Part shown: positions 45,842-54,488 of the stretch, one piece after another
Layout of the letters: the number at the start of each line of letters is the position of its first letter
How positions within the stretch are numbered: position 1 is the stretch's first letter
Source: Streptomyces longisporoflavus
Lineage (GTDB): Bacteria; Actinomycetota; Actinomycetes; Streptomycetales; Streptomycetaceae
Length of the DNA stretch: 64,000 nucleotides
NCBI RefSeq assembly: GCF_014649775.1
Contig: NZ_BMTR01000009.1
Location: forward strand, 124,001-188,000
Direction: 5' to 3'
Program-made: the position numbers and the translations under genes
The notes under the pieces: model-generated
The model's database searches: none
The model's input: only the letters and a program-made list of their open reading frames with translations
What the model was told of the DNA's origin: nothing

Positions 45842-46132
45842 ATTCTTCTGCGCGACGATCAATGCACCACATTTCGCCCGGCGGCGACCGCTGCCTCCAC
45901 CGATAGCCCGAAACGATCAATAACGATCGTGTTTTCAATAACAGAACTCTTGACGGGCAAGTAACCACGGGGCGAGACTCGCGTCCATCGGTCGGCATTG
46001 TCGAACACCTACCGGCATTACGCGCTAGAGTGTGACAAGGCCAAGGGCCGGCAACGACCTCACCTGAGGTCGCGGACCACCGGAGGGACCCGGGGTTCGC
46101 CTTCCCCTGGACGAAGGACAAAGGAGTCGCGG
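45842..46132 (+). promoter_or_regulatory. glpF promoter region with candidate GylR operator
   Basis: The stretch is AT-richer than its surroundings. GGTCGGCATTGTCGAAC (45990-46006) repeats the palindrome found before gylR. A -10-like TAGAGT lies at 46026-46031 and a TTGACG at 45951-45956 could be a -35 of a second promoter. The repeated ACGATC units near 45912-45928 and CAATAAC repeats may be further binding sites. Confidence 0.6.
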
Positions 46133-46924
46133 GTGTCCAGCTCCGACATCTTCATCGGCGAGACCATCGGTACCGCCATTCTCATCCTGCTCGGCGGTGG
46201 TGTCTGCGCCGCCGTCACGCTCAAGGCCTCCAAGGCCAAGGACGCCGGCTGGCTCGCGGTCACCTTCGGGTGGGGCTTCGCGGTGCTGACCGGCGCCTAC
46301 CTGGCAGGCGGCGTCTCGGGCGCCCACCTCAACCCGGCGGTCACCATCGGCCTCGCCATCGAGGGCGGCACGAAGTGGAGCGATGTCCCGCTCTACCTCG
46401 CCTCCCAGCTGCTCGGCGCGATGATCGGCGCCGTCCTGGTCTGGCTCACCTACCTGGGCCAGTTCAAGGCGCACCTCACCGACCCGGAGATCCTCGCGGC
46501 GCAGCCGATGGAGGAGGGCCTGGTGGACCAGAAGGCCGCGCCGAAGGCCGGCCCCGTGCTCGGCGTGTTCTCCACGGGACCCGAGATCCGCAACTACGCG
46601 CAGAACGTGCTCACCGAGATCATCGCGACGGTCGTCCTCGTCCTCGCGATCCTCACCCAGGGCCTGAACGACGACGGCAACGGCCTCGGCACGCTCGGCG
46701 CGCTGATCACCGCCCTCGTCGTGGTGAGCATCGGTCTCTCGCTCGGCGGCCCCACGGGCTACGCCATCAACCCGGTCCGTGACCTGGGCCCGCGCATCGT
46801 GCACTCGGTGCTTCCCCTGCCGAACAAGGGCAGCTCCGACTGGGCCTACGCGTGGGTGCCGGTCGCCGGTCCGCTGATCGGCGGCGCCATCGCCGGCGGC
46901 CTCTACAACCTCGCGTTCAAGTAG
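46133..46924 (+). CDS. glpF: Glycerol facilitator (aquaglyceroporin)
   Basis: 263-residue MIP-family channel for glycerol uptake, with six membrane helices. The first pore motif is canonical ([11 protein letters not shown]); the second reads [17 protein letters not shown] in place of NPA but with the Arg and Asp typical of glycerol channels. A segment of about 30 residues in the middle ([17 protein letters not shown]) is the periplasmic loop. GTG 46133 has AAGGAG 6 bases upstream. First gene of glpFKD. Confidence 0.94.
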   Translation: MSSSDIFIGETIGTAILILLGGGVCAAVTLKASKAKDAGWLAVTFGWGFAVLTGAYLAGGVSGAHLNPAVTIGLAIEGGTKWSDVPLYLASQLLGAMIGAVLVWLTYLGQFKAHLTDPEILAAQPMEEGLVDQKAAPKAGPVLGVFSTGPEIRNYAQNVLTEIIATVVLVLAILTQGLNDDGNGLGTLGALITALVVVSIGLSLGGPTGYAINPVRDLGPRIVHSVLPLPNKGSSDWAYAWVPVAGPLIGGAIAGGLYNLAFK

Positions 46925-46989
46925 GACCGCGAACGCCGCCGATGACCGTCTGAGACAGACCGCCGAGCCAAGAAGACCAGGAGCACACC

Positions 46990-48537
46990 GTGACCACCGA
47001 CGCACACACCGCAGGCCCCTTCATCGCGGCCATCGACCAGGGGACCACTTCCAGCCGCTGCATCGTCTTCGACAAGGACGGCCGAATCGTTTCGGTCGAC
47101 CAGAAGGAGCACGAGCAGATCTTCCCGAAGCCGGGCTGGGTCGAGCACGACGCCACCGAGATCTGGACCAACGTCCAGGAAGTCGTGGCGAGCGCCATCT
47201 CGAAGGCGGGCATCACCCACGAGGACATCAAGGCGATCGGCATCACCAACCAGCGTGAGACCACGCTGCTCTGGGACAAGAACACCGGCGAGCCGGTGCA
47301 CAACGCCATCGTCTGGCAGGACACCCGCACCGACGCCCTGTGCAAGGAGCTCGGCCGCAACGTCGGCCAGGACCGTTTCCGCCGCGAGACGGGCCTGCCG
47401 CTGGCCAGCTACTTCGCCGGTCCCAAGGCCCGCTGGCTGCTCGACAACGTCGAGGGCCTTCGCGAGCGCGCCGAGGCGGGCGACATCCTCTTCGGCACCA
47501 TGGACTCCTGGGTCATCTGGAACCTGACCGGCGGTGTCAACGGCGGCAAGCACGTCACCGACGTCACCAACGCCTCGCGCACCATGCTGATGAACCTGCA
47601 CAAGATGCAGTGGGACGAGAAGATCGCCGAGTCCATCGGCGTGCCGATGGCGATGCTCCCCGAGATCCGCTCCTCCGCCGAGGTCTACGGCGAGGTCACC
47701 GGCGGCAAGCTCGGCGACCTCCTGCCCGGCATCCCCGTCGCCTCCGCGCTCGGCGACCAGCAGGCGGCCCTCTTCGGCCAGACCTGTTTCGCCAAGGGCG
47801 AGGCCAAGTCCACGTACGGCACCGGCACCTTCATGCTGATGAACACCGGTGAGTCGGCCATCAACTCCTACTCGGGCCTGCTGACCACCGTCGGCTACCA
47901 GATCGGCGACCAGAAGCCGGTCTACGCCCTCGAGGGTTCCATCGCCGTCACCGGTTCGCTCGTGCAGTGGATGCGGGACCAGATGGGTCTGATCAACTCC
48001 GCCGCCGAGATCGAGACGCTCGCGTCCTCGGTCGAGGACAACGGCGGCGCGTACTTCGTACCGGCCTTCTCCGGCCTCTTCGCCCCGTACTGGCGCTCCG
48101 ACGCCCGCGGTGTGATCGCCGGCCTCACCCGGTACGTCACCAAGGCGCACATCGCGCGCGCCGTCCTGGAGGCCACGGCCTGGCAGACCCGTGAGATCAC
48201 CGACGCCATGACGAAGGACTCCGGCGTCGAGCTCACGGCCCTCAAGGTCGACGGCGGCATGACCTCCAACAACCTGCTGATGCAGACGCTCTCGAACTTC
48301 CTCGACGCGCCGGTGGTGCGCCCGATGGTGGCCGAGACGACCTGCCTCGGCGCCGCCTACGCCGCCGGTCTCGCCGTCGGCTTCTGGTCCGGCACCGACG
48401 AGCTGCGCGCCAACTGGCGCCGGGCCGCGGAATGGACCCCCCGCATGGACGCGGACACCCGCGCCCGTGAGTACAAGAGCTGGCTCAAGGCCGTAGAGCG
48501 TTCCATGGGCTGGCTCGACGAAAGTGGCGAGGAGTAA
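46990..48537 (+). CDS. glpK: Glycerol kinase
   Basis: 515-residue FGGY-family kinase converting glycerol to glycerol-3-phosphate. Phosphate-binding [16 protein letters not shown], substrate residues [13 protein letters not shown] and [11 protein letters not shown] site [14 protein letters not shown], and [18 protein letters not shown] 46990 follows CAGGAG. It lies 65 bases after glpF and 6 before glpD. Confidence 0.97.
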   Translation: MTTDAHTAGPFIAAIDQGTTSSRCIVFDKDGRIVSVDQKEHEQIFPKPGWVEHDATEIWTNVQEVVASAISKAGITHEDIKAIGITNQRETTLLWDKNTGEPVHNAIVWQDTRTDALCKELGRNVGQDRFRRETGLPLASYFAGPKARWLLDNVEGLRERAEAGDILFGTMDSWVIWNLTGGVNGGKHVTDVTNASRTMLMNLHKMQWDEKIAESIGVPMAMLPEIRSSAEVYGEVTGGKLGDLLPGIPVASALGDQQAALFGQTCFAKGEAKSTYGTGTFMLMNTGESAINSYSGLLTTVGYQIGDQKPVYALEGSIAVTGSLVQWMRDQMGLINSAAEIETLASSVEDNGGAYFVPAFSGLFAPYWRSDARGVIAGLTRYVTKAHIARAVLEATAWQTREITDAMTKDSGVELTALKVDGGMTSNNLLMQTLSNFLDAPVVRPMVAETTCLGAAYAAGLAVGFWSGTDELRANWRRAAEWTPRMDADTRAREYKSWLKAVERSMGWLDESGEE

Positions 48538-48543
48538 ATCAAC

Positions 48544-50151
48544 ATGACCACCCTGCAGAGCGTCCCTGCCCTCGGGACGCATCCGGCTGCCGGTTCCAAC
48601 CCGAGCCGCGCCGAGACCCGGGAGCAGCTTTCCAAGGCGACGTACGACCTCCTGGTGATCGGCGGCGGGATCCTGGGCATCTCCACCGCCTGGCATGCCG
48701 CGCAGTCGGGACTGCGGGTGGCCCTGGTGGACGCCGGTGACTTCGCCGGCGCCACCTCCTCCGCCTCCTCCAAGCTGCTCCACGGCGGTCTGCGCTACCT
48801 GCAGACCGGCGCGGTGAAGCTGGTCGCGGAGAACCACTTCGAGCGTCGCGCGGTCTCCCGTCAGGTGGCCCCCCACCTGGCGAACCCGCTCACCTTCTAC
48901 CTGCCCGTCTACAAGGGCGGCCCGCACGGCGCCGCGAAGCTGGGCGCGGGCGTGTTCGCCTACAGCGCGCTGTCCGCCTTCGGCGACGGCGTCGGCCACC
49001 TGCTCAGCCCCTCGAAGGCCGCGCAGGACGTCCCGGAGCTGCGCACGGACAACCTCAAGGCCGTCGCCGTCTACGGCGACGACCAGATGAACGACTCCCG
49101 CATGGCCCTGATGACGGTCCGCGCGGCCGTCGAGGCCGGCGCCGTCGTCCTCAACCACGCCGAGGTCACCGGCCTTCGCTTCACCAGCGGCCGGGTCACG
49201 GGCGCGGAGCTCAAGGACCGCATGAGCGGTGACGAGTTCGGCGTCAACGCCCGTCTCGTGCTCAACGCGACCGGGCCGTGGGTCGACCACCTGCGCAAGA
49301 TGGAGAACCCCGACGCGGCGCCCTCCATCCGCCTCTCCAAGGGCGCGCACCTGGTCCTCAAGCGCACCGCCCCCTGGAAGGCCGCGCTTGCCACGCCGAT
49401 CGACAAGTACCGCATCACCTTCGCCCTGCCGTGGGAGGACATGCTCCTTCTCGGCACGACGGACGAGGAGTTCGAGGGCGACCCGGCCGACGTGAGCGTC
49501 ACCGAGGCCGACACCGCGCAGATCCTGGACGAGGCCGCGTTCTCCATCCGCGACCAGCAGCTGTCCCGTGATCTGATCACGTACTCCTTCGCGGGTCTGC
49601 GCGTGCTGCCCGGCGGTCCCGGCGACACGTCGAAGGCCAAGCGCGAGACCGTCGTCACCGAGGGCGCGCGCGGCATGCTCTCCGTCGCGGGCGGCAAGTG
49701 GACGACCTTCCGCCACATCGGCCGTACGGTCATGAAGAAGCTGGAGTCGCTGCCGGGCCACCCGCTCGGGGACGACTACGAGCCGATTTCCGAGCTGCAG
49801 AAGCGGCTTCCGCTGCCCGGTATCGCCAACCCGCGCGCGGTCGCGCACCGTCTCCTGGTCGACGGCCCGGCCCCCGGCCCGCGCATGGCGGCCGACACCG
49901 CCAAGCACCTGGCGACGCACTACGGCTCGCTCTCCTTCGACATCGCCCGCCTGGCGAACGAGAACCCGGAGCTCGCCGAGCGCGTCTCGCCGGACGCCCC
50001 GGAGATCTGGGCCCAGGTCGTCTACGCCCGTGACCACGAGTGGGCCGAGACGGCGGACGACGTCCTGCGCCGCCGTACGACGCTGACGATCCGCGGCCTT
50101 GCCACGGACGACGTCCGCGCCAGGGTCCAGGACGTGCTCGACGGCAAGTAG
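48544..50151 (+). CDS. glpD: Glycerol-3-phosphate dehydrogenase (FAD, aerobic type)
   Basis: 535-residue flavoenzyme oxidising glycerol-3-phosphate to dihydroxyacetone phosphate and passing electrons to the quinone pool. FAD motif LLVIGGGILGISTAWHAAQS, SSKLLHGGLRYLQ (substrate site), LVLNATGPWVDHLRK and RMLSVAGGKWTTFRHIG-like MLSVAGGKWTTF. C-terminal helical domain complete. It starts 6 bases after glpK and ends the operon. Confidence 0.97.
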   Translation: MTTLQSVPALGTHPAAGSNPSRAETREQLSKATYDLLVIGGGILGISTAWHAAQSGLRVALVDAGDFAGATSSASSKLLHGGLRYLQTGAVKLVAENHFERRAVSRQVAPHLANPLTFYLPVYKGGPHGAAKLGAGVFAYSALSAFGDGVGHLLSPSKAAQDVPELRTDNLKAVAVYGDDQMNDSRMALMTVRAAVEAGAVVLNHAEVTGLRFTSGRVTGAELKDRMSGDEFGVNARLVLNATGPWVDHLRKMENPDAAPSIRLSKGAHLVLKRTAPWKAALATPIDKYRITFALPWEDMLLLGTTDEEFEGDPADVSVTEADTAQILDEAAFSIRDQQLSRDLITYSFAGLRVLPGGPGDTSKAKRETVVTEGARGMLSVAGGKWTTFRHIGRTVMKKLESLPGHPLGDDYEPISELQKRLPLPGIANPRAVAHRLLVDGPAPGPRMAADTAKHLATHYGSLSFDIARLANENPELAERVSPDAPEIWAQVVYARDHEWAETADDVLRRRTTLTIRGLATDDVRARVQDVLDGK

Positions 50152-50526
50152 GAATGGCTTGACGCAGGGGCGGCTCCGTTCGGGGCCGCCCTTCGGCGTG
50201 CCAGGGGCGGCCCGGACCGAGACGGTGCAGCGGCTCGCCGGGGAGGCCGCGCCGGTGGCCCGCCGCGGGGCTGCCCCGCCCCCGCTCGGGGACACCCCTC
50301 GGCGTACCCCGGCCCAGGTGGCCACCGGACGGCCCGGACCGAAACGGCGGCAGCGGCTCACCGGGGGCGCGCCGGTGGGTCGCCGTCCCCCGCTCGCGGA
50401 CGCCGCGCGCAGGCGCCGGCGGGCCGCGCGTTACGATCCTGGCCCGTACGTGGTGGCCTGGTCGCCCCTCTTTCTGACGCGCCCGCAGGCGCCGCGAGCC
50501 GCCCCCGGTAGGAGCAGAACCCCCTC
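50152..50526 (+). other. 375-base gap with a terminator and a 55-base direct repeat
   Basis: It begins with a hairpin GGGCGGC (50168-50174) / GCCGCCC (50185-50191), the likely glpD terminator. Two imperfect copies of about 55 bases follow, 50209-50264 and 50331-50384, sharing GGCCCGGACCGA, GCAGCGGCTC and CGCGCCGGTGG. The rest is very GC-rich with no gene. The last 60 bases should hold the phosphorylase promoter; no boxes are clear. Confidence 0.65.
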
Positions 50527-51309
50527 ATGACGACGGACGCCCGTACGCTCACCGACGCGCTGCCCATCACCCGCGTCCCCCGCACCGGCCTGCCCACCCG
50601 TGCGGTCGTCGTCGGCGACCCGGCGCGCGCCACCGCCGTCGCCGACCTCCTCGACGACGCGAAGGAGGTGTCGTACCAGCGCGAGTACCGCACCTATACC
50701 GGCACCTGGCAGGGCACCCCCGTCGTCGTCGCCTCGCACGGCGTCGGCGCGCCCGGCGCGATGCTCCTCTTCCAGGAGCTCGCCGCGGCCGGCGTCACCA
50801 CCATGCTGCGGCTCGGCACGGCGGGCGCGATCCGCCCCGGCATCCGCGACGGCGACCTGGTCATCGCGGACGCGGCGGTACGCGACGACGGCGTGACCCA
50901 CCAGCTGATCCCCGCCGAGTACCCGGCGTTCGCCGCCCCCGAGGCGGTCATCGCGCTCCAGCGGGCGGCCCGCGCGGCCGACGCCCCTTGCCACCGCGGC
51001 GTGGTGTGGACGCGGGCCGCGTTCCAGCCCGGTTTTCTGCCGCTGCCCGGCGAGGCGTACGCGGCGGCCGGAATCGCGGCCATCGAGATGGAGGTCGCCG
51101 CGCTCTACGTCTTCGCGTCCACGCACGGCCTCACGGCGGGCGGCGCGCTGGTCGTCGACGGTGCCAACGCCGATGAACTCGTCGACGAGGAAGCCCCGCT
51201 CTCGACGGGCGGCTACGACCCGCACCGCGATGTGGTGGCCGAGGGAGTCCGCCGGGGCGCCCGGATAACCTTGGACGCCCTGCGCCTGCTGGCCGCCACG
51301 GAACACTGA
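50527..51309 (+). CDS. Purine/uridine phosphorylase-family nucleoside phosphorylase
   Basis: 260-residue PNP_UDP family enzyme that splits nucleosides with phosphate. Motifs: AVVVGDPARATAVADLL, SHGVGAPGAMLLFQELAAAG, LRLGTAGAIRPGIRDGDLVI and IAAIEMEVAALYVFA (substrate Glu-Met-Glu), with catalytic Asp in VVDGANADEL. Uridine phosphorylase-like features predominate, but base specificity is uncertain. It precedes a purine-deaminase-like amidohydrolase, suggesting nucleoside salvage. The last three codons already lie in a repeat array. Confidence 0.88.
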   Translation: MTTDARTLTDALPITRVPRTGLPTRAVVVGDPARATAVADLLDDAKEVSYQREYRTYTGTWQGTPVVVASHGVGAPGAMLLFQELAAAGVTTMLRLGTAGAIRPGIRDGDLVIADAAVRDDGVTHQLIPAEYPAFAAPEAVIALQRAARAADAPCHRGVVWTRAAFQPGFLPLPGEAYAAAGIAAIEMEVAALYVFASTHGLTAGGALVVDGANADELVDEEAPLSTGGYDPHRDVVAEGVRRGARITLDALRLLAATEH

Positions 51310-51404
51310 CCCACCACGGAACACTGACCCGCGGCGGCACACCGGCCCGCGACGGAGCACTGACCCGCGACACGGCACCGAGCCGCGGCAGTGCACCGGA
51401 GCCG
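51297..51404 (+). repeat. Degenerate tandem repeat, 6 x 18 bases, from the end of the phosphorylase gene
   Basis: Six 18-base units stand exactly head to tail: CACGGAACACTGACCCAC, CACGGAACACTGACCCGC, GGCGGCACACCGGCCCGC, GACGGAGCACTGACCCGC, GACACGGCACCGAGCCGC, GGCAGTGCACCGGAGCCG. The first covers the last codons and the stop TGA of the gene upstream; later units carry further in-register TGA triplets. Confidence 0.9.
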
Positions 51405-51435
51405 TACTCGAACCACCTCACGGAGATCTGAACCG

Positions 51436-52829
51436 ATGCACCCCACTGACCTGCCGGCCCGGGACCGGGGCAGCTCAAGCTCCGTGGATCTCCTGGTGCA
51501 CGGCGGCGACATCCTCACCGTCGACGCGTCGGGCACGATCGTGCCCGACGGTGCCGTCGCCGTCCGCGACGGCCGGATCGTCGAGGTGGGCCGGCCGAGC
51601 GGCTGCGGGCCGCCTACGACGCCGCCGACGAACTCGACGCCCGCGGCTGTCTCGTCCTGCCGGGTCTGATCAACACGCACACCCACCTCGCGATGACGCT
51701 GTTCCGCGGCATCGCCGACGACGTCACGCTCCAGGGCTTCCTGGCGCGGGTGATCCCGGCCGAGGCCGCGGGCCTCTCGCCGGAGACGGTGGAGGCGGGC
51801 ATCCGGGGCGCGATCGCGGAGTCCGTACGGGGCGGGGTCACCACCGCCCTCGACATGTACTGGTTCCACGAGGCGGCCGAGGCGGTGGCACGCGACGCGG
51901 GATGGCGGCTGTTGACAGGGCCCACCTTCATGGACGTACCGGGACCGCCGGACGGCCGCGCCTACGCCGACCGGCTCGGCTGGGCGGCGGCGGACCTGGC
52001 CGCCCGCACCCCCGCGCCGGGCACCCGCCCGGTGATCTTCGCGCACTCGGCGTACACCCTGGGGCCCGAGCAGCTGACGGCGATCAGCGCGCTCGCCCGC
52101 GAGCACGGCGCCCTGCTGCACCTGCACGCCGCCGAGAACGCGGGCGAGGTGGAGATGGTCACCGAGCAGCACGGCATGCGCCCCGTGGAGCTGCTCGACT
52201 CGCTCGGCATTCTCGGCCCGGACACGCTGCTCGCCCACGCGGTCGACCTGACGGACGGGGAGATAGCGGCCATCGCCCGCACCGGTACGGCGATCGCGCA
52301 CTGCCCGGTGTCGAACCTGAAGCTGGGCTGCGGCATAGCGCGCGTCCCCGACCTGTTCGAGGCGGGCGTCACGGTGGGCCTCGGCACGGACGGCGCGGTG
52401 AGCTCCAACACGCTGGACCTCCTCGGCGCGGTGCGGCTCGCCGCGCTCGTGCACAAGGCGGGCGGCGACCCGACCGCGGTCGGCGCCGAGCAGGCCGTGC
52501 GGATGGCGACCGTCGAGTCCGCGCGGGCCCTCGGCCTGGCCGACCAGCTGGGCTCCCTGGAGCGGGGCAAGCGAGCCGACCTGATCGTCCTCGACCTCAG
52601 CCGTCCGCATCTCGCCCCGCGGCACGACCCGTGGTCGATGCTGGCGTACGCGGCAGCGTCCTCCGACGTCAGGGACACGGTGGTCGACGGTCGTGTCCTG
52701 ATGCGGGGCCGTACGCTGGAGACACTGGACGAGCGGCGGGCGCTGCGAGCCCTGCGGGACGCGGCGGCCTGCGCGGCACCCGTCCCCGCGAGCAGGACAA
52801 GCACCTCCGAAGCGGCAAGCACCGTATGA
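51436..52829 (+). pseudogene. Amidohydrolase/deaminase (MTA/SAH or 8-oxoguanine deaminase-like), frameshifted
   Basis: Metal-dependent deaminase of the amidohydrolase superfamily, broken by one missing base. N-terminal part from ATG 51436: VDLLVHGGDILTVDASG and DGRIVEVG in frame 1. From about 51590 the protein continues in another frame (ERLRAAYDAADELDARG, PGLINTHTHLAMTLFRG with the HxH metal site, HLHAAENAGEVEM, HCPVSNLKL, GLGTDGAVSSNTLDLL). One added G in the GTGGG run (51586-51590) would join them as EVGPAERL. The deletion may be real or a sequencing error. Restored length is about 464 residues. Its stop overlaps an upstream start for the molybdoenzyme (ATGA). Confidence 0.85.
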
Positions 52830-52903
52830 CCATCGAGCACCGCACGACAACGAGCACCGCAGCACAACGAGCACCGCATGACAACGAGCACCGTATGACC
52901 ATC
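52817..52903 (+). repeat. Tandem repeat, 5 x 17-18 bases, across the deaminase/molybdoenzyme junction
   Basis: Units: AAGCACCGTATGACCATC (52817-52834), GAGCACCGCACGACAAC (52835-52851), GAGCACCGCAGCACAAC (52852-52868), GAGCACCGCATGACAAC (52869-52885), GAGCACCGTATGACCATC (52886-52903). The first and last both contain ATGACCATCGA, so the array carries two in-frame start codons 69 bases apart. Confidence 0.92.
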
Positions 52904-53512
52904 GAACCCACCCGCGGCTTCACCGGCCGCGCCCGCGCCGCCGACCGCGACCCGCGACTGCCTCCCGGGCAGTACGACGCGGCGGACGGCTGGCCCGTCC
53001 TGTCCGCCGAGGTGACCCCTCAGCTGACGGCGGCGGAGTGGACGTTCCGCGTGGACGGCCTCGTCACGTCCCCCCGCACCTGGACATGGGACGAGGCGCA
53101 CGCGCTGCCCGCGTCGGAGTACCGCGGGGACATCCACTGCGTGACCAGCTGGTCCAAGTTCGGGGTGCGCTTCGGCGGGGTGAGCCTGGACGCGTTCCTG
53201 GAGGCAGCGGGCCCGCGCACGGAGGCCACGCACGTCGTCGCGTACTCGCACACCGGGTACACCACGAGCCTGCCTCTCTCCGACGTGACGGGCGGCAAGG
53301 CGTGGATCGCCTGGGAGTACGGGGACGGCCCGCTGCCTCCCGAGCACGGCGGCCCGGCACGCCTGATCGTCCCGCACCTCTACTTCTGGAAGAGCGCGAA
53401 GTGGGTGGCGGGCCTGCGGCTCCTGGACCACGACGAGCCCGGCTTCTGGGAGCAGAACGGCTACCACCACCGGGGAAACCCCTGGCGCGAGGAGCGTTAC
53501 GCCGGTGACTGA
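52895..53512 (+). CDS. Sulfite-oxidase-family molybdopterin-dependent oxidoreductase
   Basis: 205-residue Mo-cofactor domain protein. The Mo-ligand Cys is in DIHCVTSWSKFGVRFGGV; the fold continues with VVAYSHTGYTTSLPLSD and RLIVPHLYFWKSAKWVAGLR. No signal peptide or dimerisation domain, so a short cytoplasmic member. Two in-frame starts exist: ATG 52826, which overlaps the deaminase stop as ATGA, and ATG 52895, produced or displaced by the repeat array; the 23 residues between them are repeat-encoded. Neither has a strong ribosome site. The reductase gene overlaps by 8 bases, indicating a functional pair. Natural substrate unknown. Confidence 0.88.
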   Translation: MTIEPTRGFTGRARAADRDPRLPPGQYDAADGWPVLSAEVTPQLTAAEWTFRVDGLVTSPRTWTWDEAHALPASEYRGDIHCVTSWSKFGVRFGGVSLDAFLEAAGPRTEATHVVAYSHTGYTTSLPLSDVTGGKAWIAWEYGDGPLPPEHGGPARLIVPHLYFWKSAKWVAGLRLLDHDEPGFWEQNGYHHRGNPWREERYAGD

Positions 53513-54284
53513 CTCCGTGACCGACTTGACCGGCACTTTCGTCCCCCCGACGCGGTTCGCCGTGCCGGGGCGGATCGAGGTGAGCGAGCGCGCCGCGGCC
53601 CAGTGGCAGCGGGCGGTGGTGGTGGACGTCCGGCGCGAGAACGCGGCGGGCACGGTGTCGAGCTTCCGTCTCAAGGTGCCGCACTGGCACGGGCATCTGC
53701 CGGGCCAGCATCTGATGCTGCGGCTGACGGCACAGGACGGGTACGTGGCCCAGCGCCACTACTCGATCGCCTCTCCTCCCCGGGACGCGGGCCCGGGCGG
53801 CGGCGAGATCGAGCTGACTTTGGACCACGTGCCGGGCGGCGAGGTGTCCGGGCATCTGCACACGGTCGCGCGCGTCGGTGACGTGGTGGAGGTGCGGGGG
53901 CCGCTGTCCGGTTTCTTCGCCTGGCCGGGCGACCGTCCCGCGCTGCTCCTCGGGGCGGGCTCCGGTGTGGTTCCGCTGATGTCGATGCTGCGGCACTGGC
54001 GGGAAGCGGCGCGTCCGGTGCCGCTGCGGCTCCTGGTCTCGGCGCGTACGCAGGAGGACCTGATCTATCCGGACGAGTACGGCGACGAGACCACGGTCGT
54101 CCTTACGCGGACGGAGGGCAGGCTGAGCGCAGAGCACCTGGCGCCACTGCTCGGCGCCGGGCAGCCGCCGGGGGGCTGGGAGGCATACATCTGCGGCTCG
54201 AACGGCTTCGCCGAGCACGCGTCGCGACTACTGGTGACCGGCGGCCAGCCGGTCGACCGCATCCGCATCGAGCGGTTCGGGTAG
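53505..54284 (+). CDS. FAD/NAD(P)-binding oxidoreductase (ferredoxin-reductase fold)
   Basis: 259-residue flavoprotein with FAD motif QRHYSIASPP (RxYS), nucleotide-binding LLLGAGSGVVPLMSMLRHW and the C-terminal YICGSNGFAEHASRLL. No iron-sulfur domain. GTG 53505 overlaps the end of the molybdoenzyme, so it most likely passes electrons from NAD(P)H to that enzyme or takes them from it. The order phosphorylase-deaminase-molybdoenzyme-reductase suggests one transcription unit. Confidence 0.9.
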   Translation: MTDSVTDLTGTFVPPTRFAVPGRIEVSERAAAQWQRAVVVDVRRENAAGTVSSFRLKVPHWHGHLPGQHLMLRLTAQDGYVAQRHYSIASPPRDAGPGGGEIELTLDHVPGGEVSGHLHTVARVGDVVEVRGPLSGFFAWPGDRPALLLGAGSGVVPLMSMLRHWREAARPVPLRLLVSARTQEDLIYPDEYGDETTVVLTRTEGRLSAEHLAPLLGAGQPPGGWEAYICGSNGFAEHASRLLVTGGQPVDRIRIERFG

Positions 54285-54301
54285 CGGTGCGGTTACGGCG
54301 C

Positions 54302-54344
54302 TTCAGCCCGTCCGGCGCTTGGATTTCAGCCCGTCCGGCGCTTG
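54302..54344. repeat. Tandem copies of a Streptomyces dispersed repeat
   Basis: TTCAGCCCGTCCGGCGCTTG occurs at 54302-54321 and again at 54325-54344, followed by AGGACGAGC. The motif CCCGTCCGGCG-TTGAGGAC is, from memory, a widely dispersed intergenic element in Streptomyces. It may end the upstream transcript. Confidence 0.65.
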
Positions 54345-54445
54345 AGGACGAGCTCGGCCGAGCCGGTGTACGGAGATCTTGGCCCCGGGAGAAGTAGGTA
54401 TTCGCGGGACCTCGTGCACGACAGCGCGGGAACAAGCCATACTCG

Positions 54446-54459
54446 TCCGATACATCGGA
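54446..54459 (+). promoter_or_regulatory. Candidate operator before the FadR-type regulator
   Basis: Perfect inverted repeat TCCGAT-AC-ATCGGA, 30 bases before the regulator's ATG. FadR/GntR proteins bind such short palindromes and usually control their own gene. Confidence 0.6.
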
Positions 54460-54488
54460 TGTCTTCTGGCTTGCGAGGCGAGGTCCCC

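Noticed and set aside
46903-50361. Very long open frame (over 1100 codons) antisense to glpF-glpK-glpD
   Set aside because: It results from GC-rich third positions on the other strand. Its product is Gly/Arg/Val-rich with no motif, while the sense genes match well-known families end to end.
52895-53512. Periplasmic MsrP/YedY
   Set aside because: The fold and Mo-ligand Cys agree, but there is no twin-arginine or other signal peptide and the partner is a soluble flavin reductase rather than a membrane heme protein.
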